Below, in pieces: positions 9,822 to 19,422 of a DNA stretch of 64,000 bases (its first letter is position 1; every line of letters begins with the position of its first letter). The stretch is from positions 744,001 through 808,000 of the forward strand of contig CAWGKC010000005.1 in assembly GCA_963823105.1 (NCBI GenBank), in the 5' to 3' direction. The notes beneath the pieces are model-generated. The model did no database searches. It was not told the origin of the DNA and worked only from the letters and a program-made list of their open reading frames with translations. The DNA is from JAJYKC01 sp963823105. Lineage in GTDB: Bacteria > Acidobacteriota > Terriglobia > Bryobacterales > Bryobacteraceae. The position numbers were made by a program, and so were the translations under genes.

Positions 9822-11735
9822 TTACCGGTGCTGGATAGCTGCCAACGCCTGCCGGGCCGGCTGGAAGTTCGGGTTGATGCGCAGCGCCGCTTGAAACTCC
9901 GCCTGTGCTTCGGTAAGCCGCCTGAGTTGGGCGAGCACCTGGCCAAGACTGGTGTGTAATTCCGCATCGTCAGGCCGATCGTCGAGCGCTTCCTTGTATC
10001 GCAGCGCCGCCTGTTCGAAATTGCCCGCTTGAGCAAAGTCATCGCCCCATAAGTACAACACCTCGCCTAGGTGCTGGCGCGCTTTTCCGTTGGCGGGATT
10101 TTCCTCAAGCACTCGCTTGAAATCATCCGCGGCCGGTTGCCATTGTCCGGCCGCCGCTTCCAGGCTAGCCAGGTTGTAGCGCGCGTCCGAGTAATTGGGA
10201 TCGAGTTCGAGCGCGCGTTTAAACTGCTGAAGCGCTTCGGGCATACTCGAACCGGTCAGGAAAGCAATGCCCAATTCGTTCGCCGCGATCGCGCTGTCCG
10301 GTTGCGATTTTGACGCTTGTTGAAAGTAAGGAATGGCGGCGGAGGCGTCGCCCCGGTCCAGCATCAGCGCGCCCAAGCTGAAGCTGGCGGAAAACTCGCC
10401 AGGGTATTTGTCCAACTGGTGGCGCATTAGCTCTTCCTGCAGTGCCGCCCGCTGGTCGCTTTCTCCAGCCGGAAGCACCTGCAGCCAGAGGTGGCCCATT
10501 TCATCGGTGGCTGAGTTGCCGGCGGTTACCCGCTTGGGCGGATGGCTGGGGTTGCGGACGTTGTTTGCCGAGTTGTCATAGTGATAGCGCATGGAAATCA
10601 CGGTGCCCTTCGGCAGGTCCACCGGCTCCTGGTAGCGGTAGACGCCTTGCCAGCTAAGGTCCCAATTCGGGATGCGAATCAGCCATTTGCGCGTGCCATC
10701 GGGCAGAGTGGCGTAGCCCTCCATCAGCCTGGCAAGATAATGCGCGTGCGGGTAAACGGCCAGCACCGATAGATCCATGGGCACGCGGAAATCGTCCGAT
10801 ACCAGGAAATCCTTATCCCCCGGCGCAATGTCGATGATGCCGTCATGTTCCAACTGCATTAGCATGGGGAACTTGGTTTGCGGCTGGTCTGTGAAATACA
10901 GGCCGATCATAGGGTTGATGGTTTCCGGTTTTCCGGTGGGCCGCAGATGAACGTTCAGCACCAGATCCATGCCCGGATCGGCGTGCCATGCCATGCCGTC
11001 GGGTTCCACCACTGGTTCGCTGCCGGGCTTCCAGGAGAGGAAATGGCTATCGGGATCGAACGTGTCTTCCTGTACGGTCAAATCCATTCCGGGAAAGCCA
11101 AACCCCGGTTTCTTTTCGCGCCGCCGCGCCGACCGTCCGCGATCGATGATCACGTTAGCATGATGGAACACGCGAGCGTTGCCGGGCCGGACCGCCATCG
11201 CCTTCACCCATCGCACCGAACTGACAGGCACGGGTATCACAAAATTCCAAAACACTTCCTGGCCATCCGCGCTCAGATGATAAGGCTGGGTTACCTTAAG
11301 CACCAAGTCCGGCGGACCCAGTTCCCATTCGGAAGTGAATTTGGGAACCGGAGGCGCATGAGCGGCCGATCCGGCGAGCGCACCCTGAATCACCCAATCC
11401 TGAATCAGTCGGATTTGGGTGTCGCTCAAGCGCCGCGTCTCCAAGAATTTCCCATACCCGGCCTCGGGCTGCCACGGCGGCATGAATCGCCGCTTCGTCA
11501 CGTCGGCGATCTGCCGCGCATGCGCCTTCGCGTCGGCATAACTCAGGAGGGGAAACGGCCCGGACTCGCCCGGCCTGTGACAGGGCGCGCATTCGCGATA
11601 AACGATCGGCGCGATGTGTTTGTAGAAGGTCACCGCCGGGGCCGGATGACTTGGATTCGCGGCCATCGCGGGAAGCACAAGAAACAGCCATGCGGTCGCC
11701 CGTGAATGTAAGCGGGCTGGCTGACGGGACCACAT
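9822..11735 (-). CDS. c-type haem / copper-monooxygenase-like / TPR fusion protein
   Basis: Exported 637-residue protein with three visible parts. After a signal peptide (residues 1-26, WLFLVLPAMA) comes a c-type haem site, C49-x2-C52-H53 (ECAPCHRPGES). The middle (about 170-420) resembles the two-domain fold of ascorbate-dependent copper monooxygenases: FHHANVIIDRG, DLVLNVHLRPTG and YPHAHYLARL supply His-His and His-x-His clusters. The last ~200 residues are TPR repeats (DASAAIPYFQQASKSQPDSA, then PEALQQFKRALELDPNYSDA). The start at 11735 places the signal peptide at the N terminus; the same frame is open to 12026, but that stretch lacks any domain. The reaction is unknown; the copper assignment is by motif only. 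Confidence 0.78.
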   Translation of the reverse strand: MWSRQPARLHSRATAWLFLVLPAMAANPSHPAPAVTFYKHIAPIVYRECAPCHRPGESGPFPLLSYADAKAHARQIADVTKRRFMPPWQPEAGYGKFLETRRLSDTQIRLIQDWVIQGALAGSAAHAPPVPKFTSEWELGPPDLVLKVTQPYHLSADGQEVFWNFVIPVPVSSVRWVKAMAVRPGNARVFHHANVIIDRGRSARRREKKPGFGFPGMDLTVQEDTFDPDSHFLSWKPGSEPVVEPDGMAWHADPGMDLVLNVHLRPTGKPETINPMIGLYFTDQPQTKFPMLMQLEHDGIIDIAPGDKDFLVSDDFRVPMDLSVLAVYPHAHYLARLMEGYATLPDGTRKWLIRIPNWDLSWQGVYRYQEPVDLPKGTVISMRYHYDNSANNVRNPSHPPKRVTAGNSATDEMGHLWLQVLPAGESDQRAALQEELMRHQLDKYPGEFSASFSLGALMLDRGDASAAIPYFQQASKSQPDSAIAANELGIAFLTGSSMPEALQQFKRALELDPNYSDARYNLASLEAAAGQWQPAADDFKRVLEENPANGKARQHLGEVLYLWGDDFAQAGNFEQAALRYKEALDDRPDDAELHTSLGQVLAQLRRLTEAQAEFQAALRINPNFQPARQALAAIQHR

Positions 11736-11935
11736 ATGAAACGACAAGTATATATCGCCCGTCGCTCCCGCGGAGCAAGAGCGGCCCGAAGGCGTCGACG
11801 GAGACGTGGGAGAGGCGGTACTCGCCGCGAAAGGCATTCGACAGCCGCGCCGGCGAGAGTCGGAGCGTCGCGCAAACAAACGCGAGATTGGGCGGATTGG
11901 ATTGGCGATAATCCGCCGCAAGTTCGCGACTTCGT

Positions 11936-14300
11936 CTACGGCGTAACCCTCAGAGTTCCCTTGAGCGGCAAATCCTCCGACGATCTTCCCACCATGATTT
12001 CGAAGTCGCCCGGCGCCACCCGCCAATGCATGTCGAGGTCGAGCAGTTGCAGATCCTCTGGCGTCAGGGTCAGTGTGACGGTGCTCGTTTCGCCCGGTTT
12101 CAGGTCCACGCGCTGGAATCCGCGTAGTTGTTTGACGGGCGTCGCAACCGGACTCGTTGTCTCGTGAATATAGAGTTGAACCGTCTCCGCACCGGCGCGG
12201 CCTCCGGTGTTACTAACATCCACGCTAACTCGGGCCGTACCTCCCGGATGGATCCGCGGCGGTTCGATGCGCAGGTTACTGTACTCATAATGCGTGTAAC
12301 TCAATCCATAGCCGAACGGATAAAGAGGAGTTGCGGGCATGTCGGCGTAGCCGCGCTTTTGCCGCTGGATCCAATACTCTTTGCCGGGTTTGTAGTTGTA
12401 GTAAGCCGGTAACTGGCCCACATGACGGGGAATGGTAATCGCCAGCCGGCCGCTGGGGTTGTAATCGCCGAATAGAACGTCGGCGACGGCCTCTCCGCCC
12501 CGTTCGCCGGGACGCCACGCCTCTACGATTGCCGGGATGTGCTCCGCGATCCAACGGGTGGAGAGCGGCCTGCCGTTCACCAGCACGACGATGGTGGGCG
12601 TGCCCGTCTCGTAAACCGCCTTCACCAGATCCTCTTGTACTCCGGTGAGATCCAGGCTGGCGATGTCGTGGCCTTCGCCATCCGTGGGAGGATCGCTCTT
12701 CTCGTCCACTTCGTTTTGGCCCTGATTCTCTCCCACCACGACAATCGCCACATCGGCGCTCTTGGCGGCGCGCGTAGCTTCGGCGAATCCGCTCTTGTCG
12801 TCGCCCAATACTCGACAGCCTTTCACGGCAACCACGCTGGTCTCCCGCCGGGCCTTGGCTTTGATGCCTTCCAAGATACTGACGACGTTCTGCAACACCT
12901 TGTGCGGGGAATAATCGCCGAGTTGGTTCATCAGGTTTTCCGCATCCGGACCAATGACGGCGATCGACTTCAAATCTTTCTTCAACGGCAGAACGTTGCG
13001 TTCGTTCTTGAGCAGCACGATTCCCTCGCGTCCGGCGCGGAGAGCGAGATCCCGATTCGATTGCGAATGAACCGTCCCGACGGCGCGATCCACATCGACA
13101 TAGGGATTTTCGAAAAGACCCAGGCGAAACTTCAACTCCAAAACTCTACGCAACGCGCGGTCCACCAACGCGATGGGGACGCGTCCCTCTTCCACGTTCT
13201 CGATCAATGGGCCCATGTACGCCGGTTCGTATGTGATGTTCAAATCGACGCCCGCTTTCAACGCCAGCGCGCCCGCTTCCTTCTGGGTTCCAACGATGTG
13301 TTCGTAAATCAAAGTTCCGAATCCGCCGCCTTCGCTCTCGACCACGCCGCGGAAGCCCAGTTCGCCGCGCAGGATATCGTTCATCCACTTTTCGGAGGCA
13401 TGCGCGGGTATGTCCTCCACTTCCGGGTATCCGGCCATCACGCCTAGACCGCCCGCTTTAGTGATCGCCGCCGCCCAGGGAAGCAGAGTGTTTTCGCGCA
13501 AAGCGCGCTCCGATAATTCGATGGCGCCTCGCTCCAAACCGCTGGCGGGTTCGCTTTGAGTGGGAAAATCCGTTAGCACGGCGATCGTTTTGTCGGCGGC
13601 CGCGATGTTCGTCCCTTGCGCGCCTTGGACAATGCTTTCCGCGATACGCGAGCCCAGGTAAGGGTCCTCCGTGTAGGCTTCTTCGTTTCGGCCCATGCGC
13701 GGATCGCGATCGAGTTCCAGCACCAGGGTGGAGAGCATGTGGATTCCGACGGCCCGCGCCTCCTGTGCCGCGGCCGCGTAAATAGATCTCACCAACGCGG
13801 GATCGAACGTGCTGCCGATGGCCAGTCCCTCGGGATAGATTGTCGCGCCGGGAAACATCGCGCCGTGCGTGCCTTCTTCGTCTTCCAGTAGCGGTATCTT
13901 CAGCCGCGTTTGAGTGAGCGCGATCTTCTGGAGCTCGTTGAAATACTCGGCCTGCTGCCGTGTGCCCTGGTGCAAAATCTCATTCGCGAGAGTGAAGAAG
14001 CCGCAGCCGGGACCGATCTCCTGACGTGTAGGTTCCCGCCGCGAATCTTCGGCACGCCGCCATCTTCGCGGGGATATCCTTACCCAATTCATTCACGTAA
14101 ACGCACGGCAAGTTGAGCTGCCCCACTTTCTCTTTGAGCGTCATGCGGCTCATCAAGTCGTCGATTCGTTCCTCCACCGGCCGTTTTGGGTCGAGATAGG
14201 CCGGCTGTGTATTACGGTTCTGCGCCAAAAGCGCGGGCGCATGGAAAAGTGTCGCGCTCAGCGCCGCGGCCGCTTGCAAGAGTGAAGGTTTGATCCTCAT
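11936..14300 (-). CDS. Glycoside hydrolase family 3 (beta-glucosidase/xylosidase-like), one frameshift
   Basis: Exported GH3 exo-glycosidase of about 787 residues. It has a signal peptide (SLLQAAAALSATLFHAPALL) and the N-terminal motif MSRMTLKEKVGQLN. The family (alpha/beta)8 domain follows (GAMFPGATIYPEGLAIGSTF; ELDRDPRMGRNEEAYTEDPY), then the GH3 C-terminal domain (REGIVLLKNERNVLPLKKDL; TPIVVLVNGRPLS; PFGYGLSYTHYEYSNL) and a fibronectin-III-like tail (YIHETTSPVATPVKQLRGFQ). The frame changes near 14020, between AAGTYT and EIGPGCGFF, equivalent to one extra base. The usual nucleophile segment GVVxSDW reads GVVESEGGGFG here, so the nucleophile position appears to be Glu. It diverges from the SDR cluster (75 bases apart). 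Confidence 0.88.
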
Positions 14301-14375
14301 TGGCTACCGCAACAATCTTATACCGGGATTCCGGCAGCGGAGAAGGAGCCGATTCGGGCATGATAGGGAATTGCC

Positions 14376-15173
14376 ATGCGCATCGACTTCACTTCCCAAT
14401 CGGCTGTTGTCACCGGAGGAGCCAATGGAATCGGCCTTGCGGTGGCGAAGTCACTGGCTTCCGCCGGAGCGGCCGTCTCGATTCTGGATCTTCCCGCGGA
14501 GAATCCCGCCGCGGTCGCGGCCTCCTTCGGCGGCCAGGGTTATGCGGCGGATGTAACGGACCGGCAGTCCCTGGAAACTGCGTTCGATCGATGTGCGAAT
14601 CCGGATGTGGCCGTGATCGGCGCCGGGATCGGGTCCCAAAGTAGTCTGCTCGCGACCTCCGACGAGACTTGGCATCGCATGCTGGCCGTAAATCTGACTG
14701 GCGCGTTTTATAGCCTGCAAATCGCCGCCCGAAAAATGAAGTCGAAAGGCGGCGCCATTGTGCTGGTCGCTTCGACGAACTCCTACGACGGCGAACCGCT
14801 TCTGGCCGCCTACAATGCGACCAAGGCCGGATTGCTCGGACTTCTTCATACGGCCGCCAATGAACTGGGTCCTTATGGAATCCGCGTCAATGCCGTTTGC
14901 CCAGGCCTGATTCGAACGCGGTTGACGGCGGCCCATTTTTCAAATCCCGAAACGCTGGCCACTTACTTCCGTCAGATTCCCTTAGGGCGCGGCGGCGAAC
15001 CGGGCGAGGTTGCGGCGGCGGTGGCGTTTCTGGCCTCCGGCCTGGCGTCTTACATTACTGGCGCCGCGCTTCTCGTCGATGGCGGGCAGATGGCGTCGAA
15101 GTTCGGAACCTGGAGCGGCGAAGAGGCAAGCTTCGACGGACAGCAGTGGCGGCGAACGCCTTCGATGGAGTAA
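14376..15173 (+). CDS. Short-chain dehydrogenase/reductase (SDR)
   Basis: Classical SDR of 265 residues, an NAD(P)-dependent alcohol/carbonyl oxidoreductase in the cytoplasm. It has the nucleotide-binding TGGANGIGLAVAKSL near the N terminus, the active-site Ser in LVASTNSYDG and the Tyr-x3-Lys in AAYNATKAGLLG, plus the late motif RVNAVCPGLIRT and the C-terminal GAALLVDGGQMA. AGGGAA precedes the ATG. First gene of a compact plus-strand cluster; the deacetylase starts 10 bases after its stop. Substrate not predictable; a sugar or polyol is suggested by the neighbours. Confidence 0.92.
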   Translation: MRIDFTSQSAVVTGGANGIGLAVAKSLASAGAAVSILDLPAENPAAVAASFGGQGYAADVTDRQSLETAFDRCANPDVAVIGAGIGSQSSLLATSDETWHRMLAVNLTGAFYSLQIAARKMKSKGGAIVLVASTNSYDGEPLLAAYNATKAGLLGLLHTAANELGPYGIRVNAVCPGLIRTRLTAAHFSNPETLATYFRQIPLGRGGEPGEVAAAVAFLASGLASYITGAALLVDGGQMASKFGTWSGEEASFDGQQWRRTPSME

Positions 15174-15183
15174 GCCGGATCCC

Positions 15184-15981
15184 ATGCGCATCGTCTGCAT
15201 TCACGCTCATCCCGACGATGCCGAGATTCTTGCCGGCGGAACACTGGCTCTTTTGGCCGGACTCGGTCATGAATTGACGATCGTGACGATGACGGCCGGC
15301 GACGCCGGTTCGGACGAGTACAGCCCGGCCGAGATCTCCGAGATCCGCATGAGGGAAGCGCTCGCGGCGGCGAAGACGATCGGCGCGACGTACCGCTGCG
15401 CCGGGTTCCAGGATCTTGCGATCTTTAACGACGATCCATCGCGCCGGCGCGTCACGCAACTGGTGAGGGAACTGCGGCCGGACGTGATTCTGACGGCCTC
15501 GCCGAGCGATTATCTCTGCGACCACGAAACGACCAGCCACCTGGTACGGGACGCCGCCTTCGCCTCCTCCGTTCCGAACTACCGGACGGGTACGGAGACC
15601 GCGCCCCTCCCGCAAATCCCGCACTTATACTTTGTGGACCCGATCGAAGGTGTCGACCGGAGCGGCGCCGCGGTGACGCCGGACTTCGTCATCAACGTGG
15701 CATCCGTAATGGAGACTAAGAAAAAAATGCTGGCGGCGCACGAGAGTCAGCGCGCATGGTTGCGGCGGCAGCACAACCTCGACGACTACCTGCGGAGCAT
15801 GGAGCACTGGACGCACGCCGCCGGAGCGCGGGCCGGAATCGAATATGGCGAAGGCTTCCGCCAATACGGCATCCATCCCTATCCCCGCTCGCCGTTGTTG
15901 CAGGAGGCGCTCGGCGCCTACGTGGCGGCGAAGAGTGGTTGTGATAGTGTGGCACAGGCGGGACAGGGAACGGAGACGTGA
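15184..15981 (+). CDS. PIG-L family LmbE-like N-deacetylase
   Basis: Zinc-dependent de-N-acetylase of 265 residues acting on N-acetylglucosaminyl-type substrates. The metal and catalytic motif appears at the N terminus as HAHPDDAEILAGG; the third ligand is probably the His in the segment YLCDHETTSHL. The start at 15184 puts the AHPDDAE motif where the family has it, close to residue 10; the frame is open upstream across the SDR gene. Its stop overlaps the GTG start of the GMC gene (GTGA), a sign of translational coupling. A role in deacylating an amino-sugar or glycoside in the same pathway as the dehydrogenase is inference. Confidence 0.9.
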   Translation: MRIVCIHAHPDDAEILAGGTLALLAGLGHELTIVTMTAGDAGSDEYSPAEISEIRMREALAAAKTIGATYRCAGFQDLAIFNDDPSRRRVTQLVRELRPDVILTASPSDYLCDHETTSHLVRDAAFASSVPNYRTGTETAPLPQIPHLYFVDPIEGVDRSGAAVTPDFVINVASVMETKKKMLAAHESQRAWLRRQHNLDDYLRSMEHWTHAAGARAGIEYGEGFRQYGIHPYPRSPLLQEALGAYVAAKSGCDSVAQAGQGTET

Positions 15982-17664
15982 AGAGCAAAATCTACGACGC
16001 GCTGATTGTCGGCTCCGGAGCGAGCGGCGGCTGGGTGGCGAAAGAACTCACCGAAAAGGGCATGGAAGTTCTGATGCTGGAAGCCGGTCCGCCGATCGTC
16101 CCGAGCCGCGATTTCACCGAGCACGCGTGGCCTTATCAGGTGAGATATCGCGGTTTTGGAGATTCAAAAAAGCTGCTGGTAAACCAGCCGGTGCAGCGCC
16201 TTTGCTATGCCTGCGACGAATACAGCAGCCAGTTTTTTGTGGACGACAACGAGCACCCGTACACGTTTCCGGCCGACAAGCCTTTCATGTGGATTCGTGG
16301 ACGGCAGGTCGGCGGAAAAACATTTTGCTGGGCGCGTGAAAGCTATCGCTACAGCGACTATGAATTCCAGGCCGCGAGCCGCGATGGCTACGAGGAGAAC
16401 TGGCCTTTCCGTTACGCGGAGCTCGAGCCGTACTACGACCGGGTGGAAAGCTATATCGGCGTAAGCGCATCCCATGAAGGGCTGGCGCAGATGCCCGACG
16501 GAAAATTTTTGCCGCCGATGAATTTCTCCTGCGGCGAAGTGCTGGCGAAAGGGGTGATCGAAAAGCGGTTCGGTTGGCGGTTTATGCCGGATCGAGTTGC
16601 GAATCTGACCGTGCCTCACAATGGGCGCCCGGCGTGCCACTACTGCGATCAGTGCCAGCGCGGGTGCCACACCGCATCTTACTTTAACAGCCCGTCGGTG
16701 ACTTTGCCGGCAGCCGCTCGAACCGGACGATTTACGCTGATGAGCGATGCGGTTGTAAGTCATATTCTGACGAACAAAGAAGGTAAGGCGGAGGGCGTTC
16801 ATTACATAAGCCGGCTGAGCAAGACGCACGGCGAAGCGCGCGCGCGAATCGTGGTAATCGCCGCCGCGACGCTTGAGTCGACGCGAATTCTGTTGAACTC
16901 TCGATCGCCGCGATTTCCGAACGGCATCGGAAATTCAAACGGCGATTCTGGGGCATTACCTGATGGATCACTTCACGGTGGAGGGCGCCGGCGGCGAACT
17001 CGCGTCGCTCAAGAGCGCGAAACGGGAGGTGACGGGGAATCCCTGCGGCTATCTGATTCCGAAATACGCAAATACCGATGGCCATAAGAACGGCGATTTC
17101 CTGCGCGGATATCGCTTCGATGGGAGCGCGAATCAGCACTTATACGAACAGGCTTTTTCGCTCGTTGGATTCGGTTCCGCGTGGCGTGAGAAGGTGCGCA
17201 CTGAGATCCCCTATTACTTTTCGATGGAGGCGCAAGGCGAGTGCCTGCCGCGCTTTGACAATTTCGTCGCACTCGATCCTGAGAAGAAGGACGCGTGGGG
17301 AATACCGGTATTGAGAATTCAGGCCAGTTACGGCGAGAACGAACACGCGATGGCCAAGGCGATGCGGCGGGACATCGCGAACGCGCTGGACGTTTTGCAG
17401 GTGAAGGAGCCTGCCGCGCCGAGTGAAAACTTGAGCGTTTTCGGGAAAAACATTCATGAGTGCGGAACCGCCCGCATGGGAACCGATCCGAAGAAAAGCG
17501 TCCTGAACGCCTACAACCAGGTACACGATATGAAGAACGTGTTTGTCACCGATGGCGCGGCGTTCGCCACGCAAGGGTGTTATGAGCCGACGCTGACCAT
17601 CATGGCGATTTCGGTGCGCGCGGCGGATTACATGATAGATTCCTCCAAGCGGGGCGAGTTGTAA
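15978..17664 (+). CDS. GMC-family sugar dehydrogenase large subunit with four-Cys motif, one frameshift
   Basis: FAD-dependent GMC oxidoreductase of about 561 residues, related to the large subunits of gluconate 2-dehydrogenase, FAD-glucose dehydrogenase and glucoside 3-dehydrogenase. The FAD site ALIVGSGASGGWVAKEL starts at residue 8. C220-x2-C223-x2-C226-x3-C230 (in ACHYCDQCQRGCHTASY) looks like an iron-sulfur ligand set. C-terminal motifs HECGTARMGTDP and QGCYEPTLTIMA carry the catalytic His region. Start is GTG at 15978, overlapping the PIG-L stop. The frame changes near 16945 between FPNGIGNSN and ILGHYLMDHF (one extra base). It has no export signal of its own; the Tat-tagged subunit encoded next would carry it to the periplasm, as in known complexes. 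Confidence 0.9.
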
Positions 17665-17679
17665 GGGAACGAGCGCCAC

Positions 17680-18432
17680 ATGATCGACCACACTCGACGA
17701 AGCTGGCTGGTTACGATTGGCGGGGCCACGGCCGGATTGGGAATCGCGGCGCGGCTCCAGGGCGAAGCGAAAGACGCGGCGCTCCCTCCGGGAGTGTATG
17801 GGCCATCGGCGGATCACCTTGGCCATGCGCTGATGAGCGCCGAGCGGTTCCGTCCGATTCCGGAGGGATGTCCTACCGATTATTTACGTCCCGCGAGTGG
17901 ACCGTTTTCGGCGCAATATTTCTCCGCATCCGATTTTGCGGTGATTCGGCGCTTGACCCAATTGCTGCTGGGGGAGGTTCCCGGCGACGCCGGCGCGAGC
18001 CACGAAGTTGCGGAGTGGATTGACCTGCGCGTGTGGAGCGCGGACGGCGTGCGCGAGGCCGCGACGCGTATCGATCCGCTCCATCGCGCTCTCGCCATCG
18101 CCTATTACGGACCGTCCCATGTGACTCGCCTCGAAAGGGACGACCCCGCCAAGACGTGCCGTGAGGGTCTCCAATGGATCGCCGGCATGGCCCGCCAGCG
18201 GCACTCCGGAGAGTTTCTATCGCTCGGAGCCGAGCAACAGATCGCCATGTTGGATTCGATCGGCGATGCGCGGGCCGGCGAGCGAACGGAAAATGCCGGC
18301 ACTCGATTCTTCGTGTTTTTGAAAGCGGAAACCATCCGAGGCTACTACACTTCGCGGGCCGGTCTTAAAGAACTTGACTTCAAAGGAAATGCATTCTATG
18401 CTCGCTCTCCGGGATGCGGCGGAAAGTCATGA
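17680..18432 (+). CDS. Gluconate 2-dehydrogenase subunit 3-like protein (Tat-exported)
   Basis: Small subunit of a GMC dehydrogenase complex, 250 residues. The leader TRRSWLVTIGGATAGLGIAA has the twin arginine and hydrophobic stretch of a Tat signal. The mature part has the gluconate_2-dh3 pattern: FSASDFAVIRRLTQLLLGEV, then a helical domain ending FFVFLKAETIRGYYTSRAGL. In characterised complexes this subunit is required for folding and Tat co-export of the flavoprotein. It begins 15 bases after the GMC stop and its own stop overlaps the next start (ATGA), so the two subunits and the TIM-barrel gene are one operon. No cytochrome subunit is encoded next to it. Confidence 0.88.
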   Translation: MIDHTRRSWLVTIGGATAGLGIAARLQGEAKDAALPPGVYGPSADHLGHALMSAERFRPIPEGCPTDYLRPASGPFSAQYFSASDFAVIRRLTQLLLGEVPGDAGASHEVAEWIDLRVWSADGVREAATRIDPLHRALAIAYYGPSHVTRLERDDPAKTCREGLQWIAGMARQRHSGEFLSLGAEQQIAMLDSIGDARAGERTENAGTRFFVFLKAETIRGYYTSRAGLKELDFKGNAFYARSPGCGGKS

Positions 18433-19352
18433 GGAATCGAACGGACATGAATAGATCACGGCGAGAGTTTCTAGGCGGCGCGGCGGCGGCTATTCTGCTT
18501 CCGTCCGCGCGGGCCGGGGCGATGCAGAGCGGCGCCAAAGTGGATCGGCTGGCCTGCAATTCCTGGCCGTTTCGCGGCTATTTCGACACGCCCGAAATGC
18601 ACAGCTTCCGCAAGCCCGAGTTTCCGCTGCTGACGCAAGCGGAGTTTCCGCAGTTTCTCGCCGACCACTTCCACATTCACAACGTCGAATTCCTTCCCCA
18701 GCATTTCGCGGACACCGATTCCTCGACGATCGACAAAGTGAAAGCCGGCCTGAAGAAAGCGAAATCGCGCTGCTGTAACTTGATGGGGGTGGAGATCCCT
18801 GGCGGCGTGTTTACGCGCGGCGCCGACCGGCAGGCTTTCGTGAAGGAAGCGGAACGCTGGGCCGGTGTCGCCGTGGCTCTCGGTTCGCCAAGCATCACCG
18901 TGGCATTAACGGGCAAAGGGCCGGCCGATGCTCCTATCGCCGCTGACAATTTGAAGCCGTTTGTCGACATCGCGCGCCGGCGCGGAATCAAGGTACTGTT
19001 TCACAACGATAACTTACAGCTCGAATCCGCGGAGACTCTCACGTCGGTGATCGGTCAGCTCGGCCGCGATCAAACCGGCACGTGCCCCGATTTTGGCAAC
19101 TTCGCGACCAAATCCGCGGCGTTTGCGCTGGACCAGCTTCGGATGCTTGCGCCGTACGCGTCGAATATTTGCCACTCGAAGGACGGCATCGCCGACGACG
19201 GAAAGTTTTACGCCGACAATTTCGCCGCCTCGATGAAGGTAATGCGCGACGCCGGATTTAAAGGCATATACTCGCTCGAATTCGAAGGTCTGGACACACC
19301 GCTCGAAGGCGTGCGCAAGCTCATGAATTTGACGGAGCAATATTTGTCGTAG
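18429..19352 (+). CDS. Tat-leader TIM-barrel sugar isomerase/epimerase
   Basis: Xylose-isomerase-like TIM barrel (AP-endonuclease-2 superfamily) of 307 residues. The start at 18429 overlaps the preceding stop (ATGA); an ATG at 18447 (MNRSRREFLGG) is an alternative and keeps the twin-arginine leader SRREFLGGAAAAILLPSARA. Barrel motifs include HIHNVEFLPQHF, KVLFHNDNLQLES, TCPDFGNFATKS and GIYSLEFEGLDTPLEGV, supplying the His/Glu/Asp metal site usual for the family. Enzymes of this family work on keto-sugars; placed directly behind a GMC/subunit-3 pair, it may act on the oxidised glycoside. Exact reaction unknown. Confidence 0.85.
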   Translation: MRNRTDMNRSRREFLGGAAAAILLPSARAGAMQSGAKVDRLACNSWPFRGYFDTPEMHSFRKPEFPLLTQAEFPQFLADHFHIHNVEFLPQHFADTDSSTIDKVKAGLKKAKSRCCNLMGVEIPGGVFTRGADRQAFVKEAERWAGVAVALGSPSITVALTGKGPADAPIAADNLKPFVDIARRRGIKVLFHNDNLQLESAETLTSVIGQLGRDQTGTCPDFGNFATKSAAFALDQLRMLAPYASNICHSKDGIADDGKFYADNFAASMKVMRDAGFKGIYSLEFEGLDTPLEGVRKLMNLTEQYLS

Positions 19353-19422
19353 ACTTTGGCGCCCCGCCCAATGCGCCCGGATCGCGATATGCTTACCGAA
19401 GATTCGGATGCGAGGTAACGCC

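Noticed and set aside
11736..11935. Protein-like minus-strand stretch (LSPARLSNAFRGEYRLSHVS, then VDAFGPLL) between the GH3 and cytochrome/TPR genes
   Set aside because: No start, no domain and only about 65 codons. It faintly resembles the GH116 N-terminal domain but the match is too short to call a remnant.
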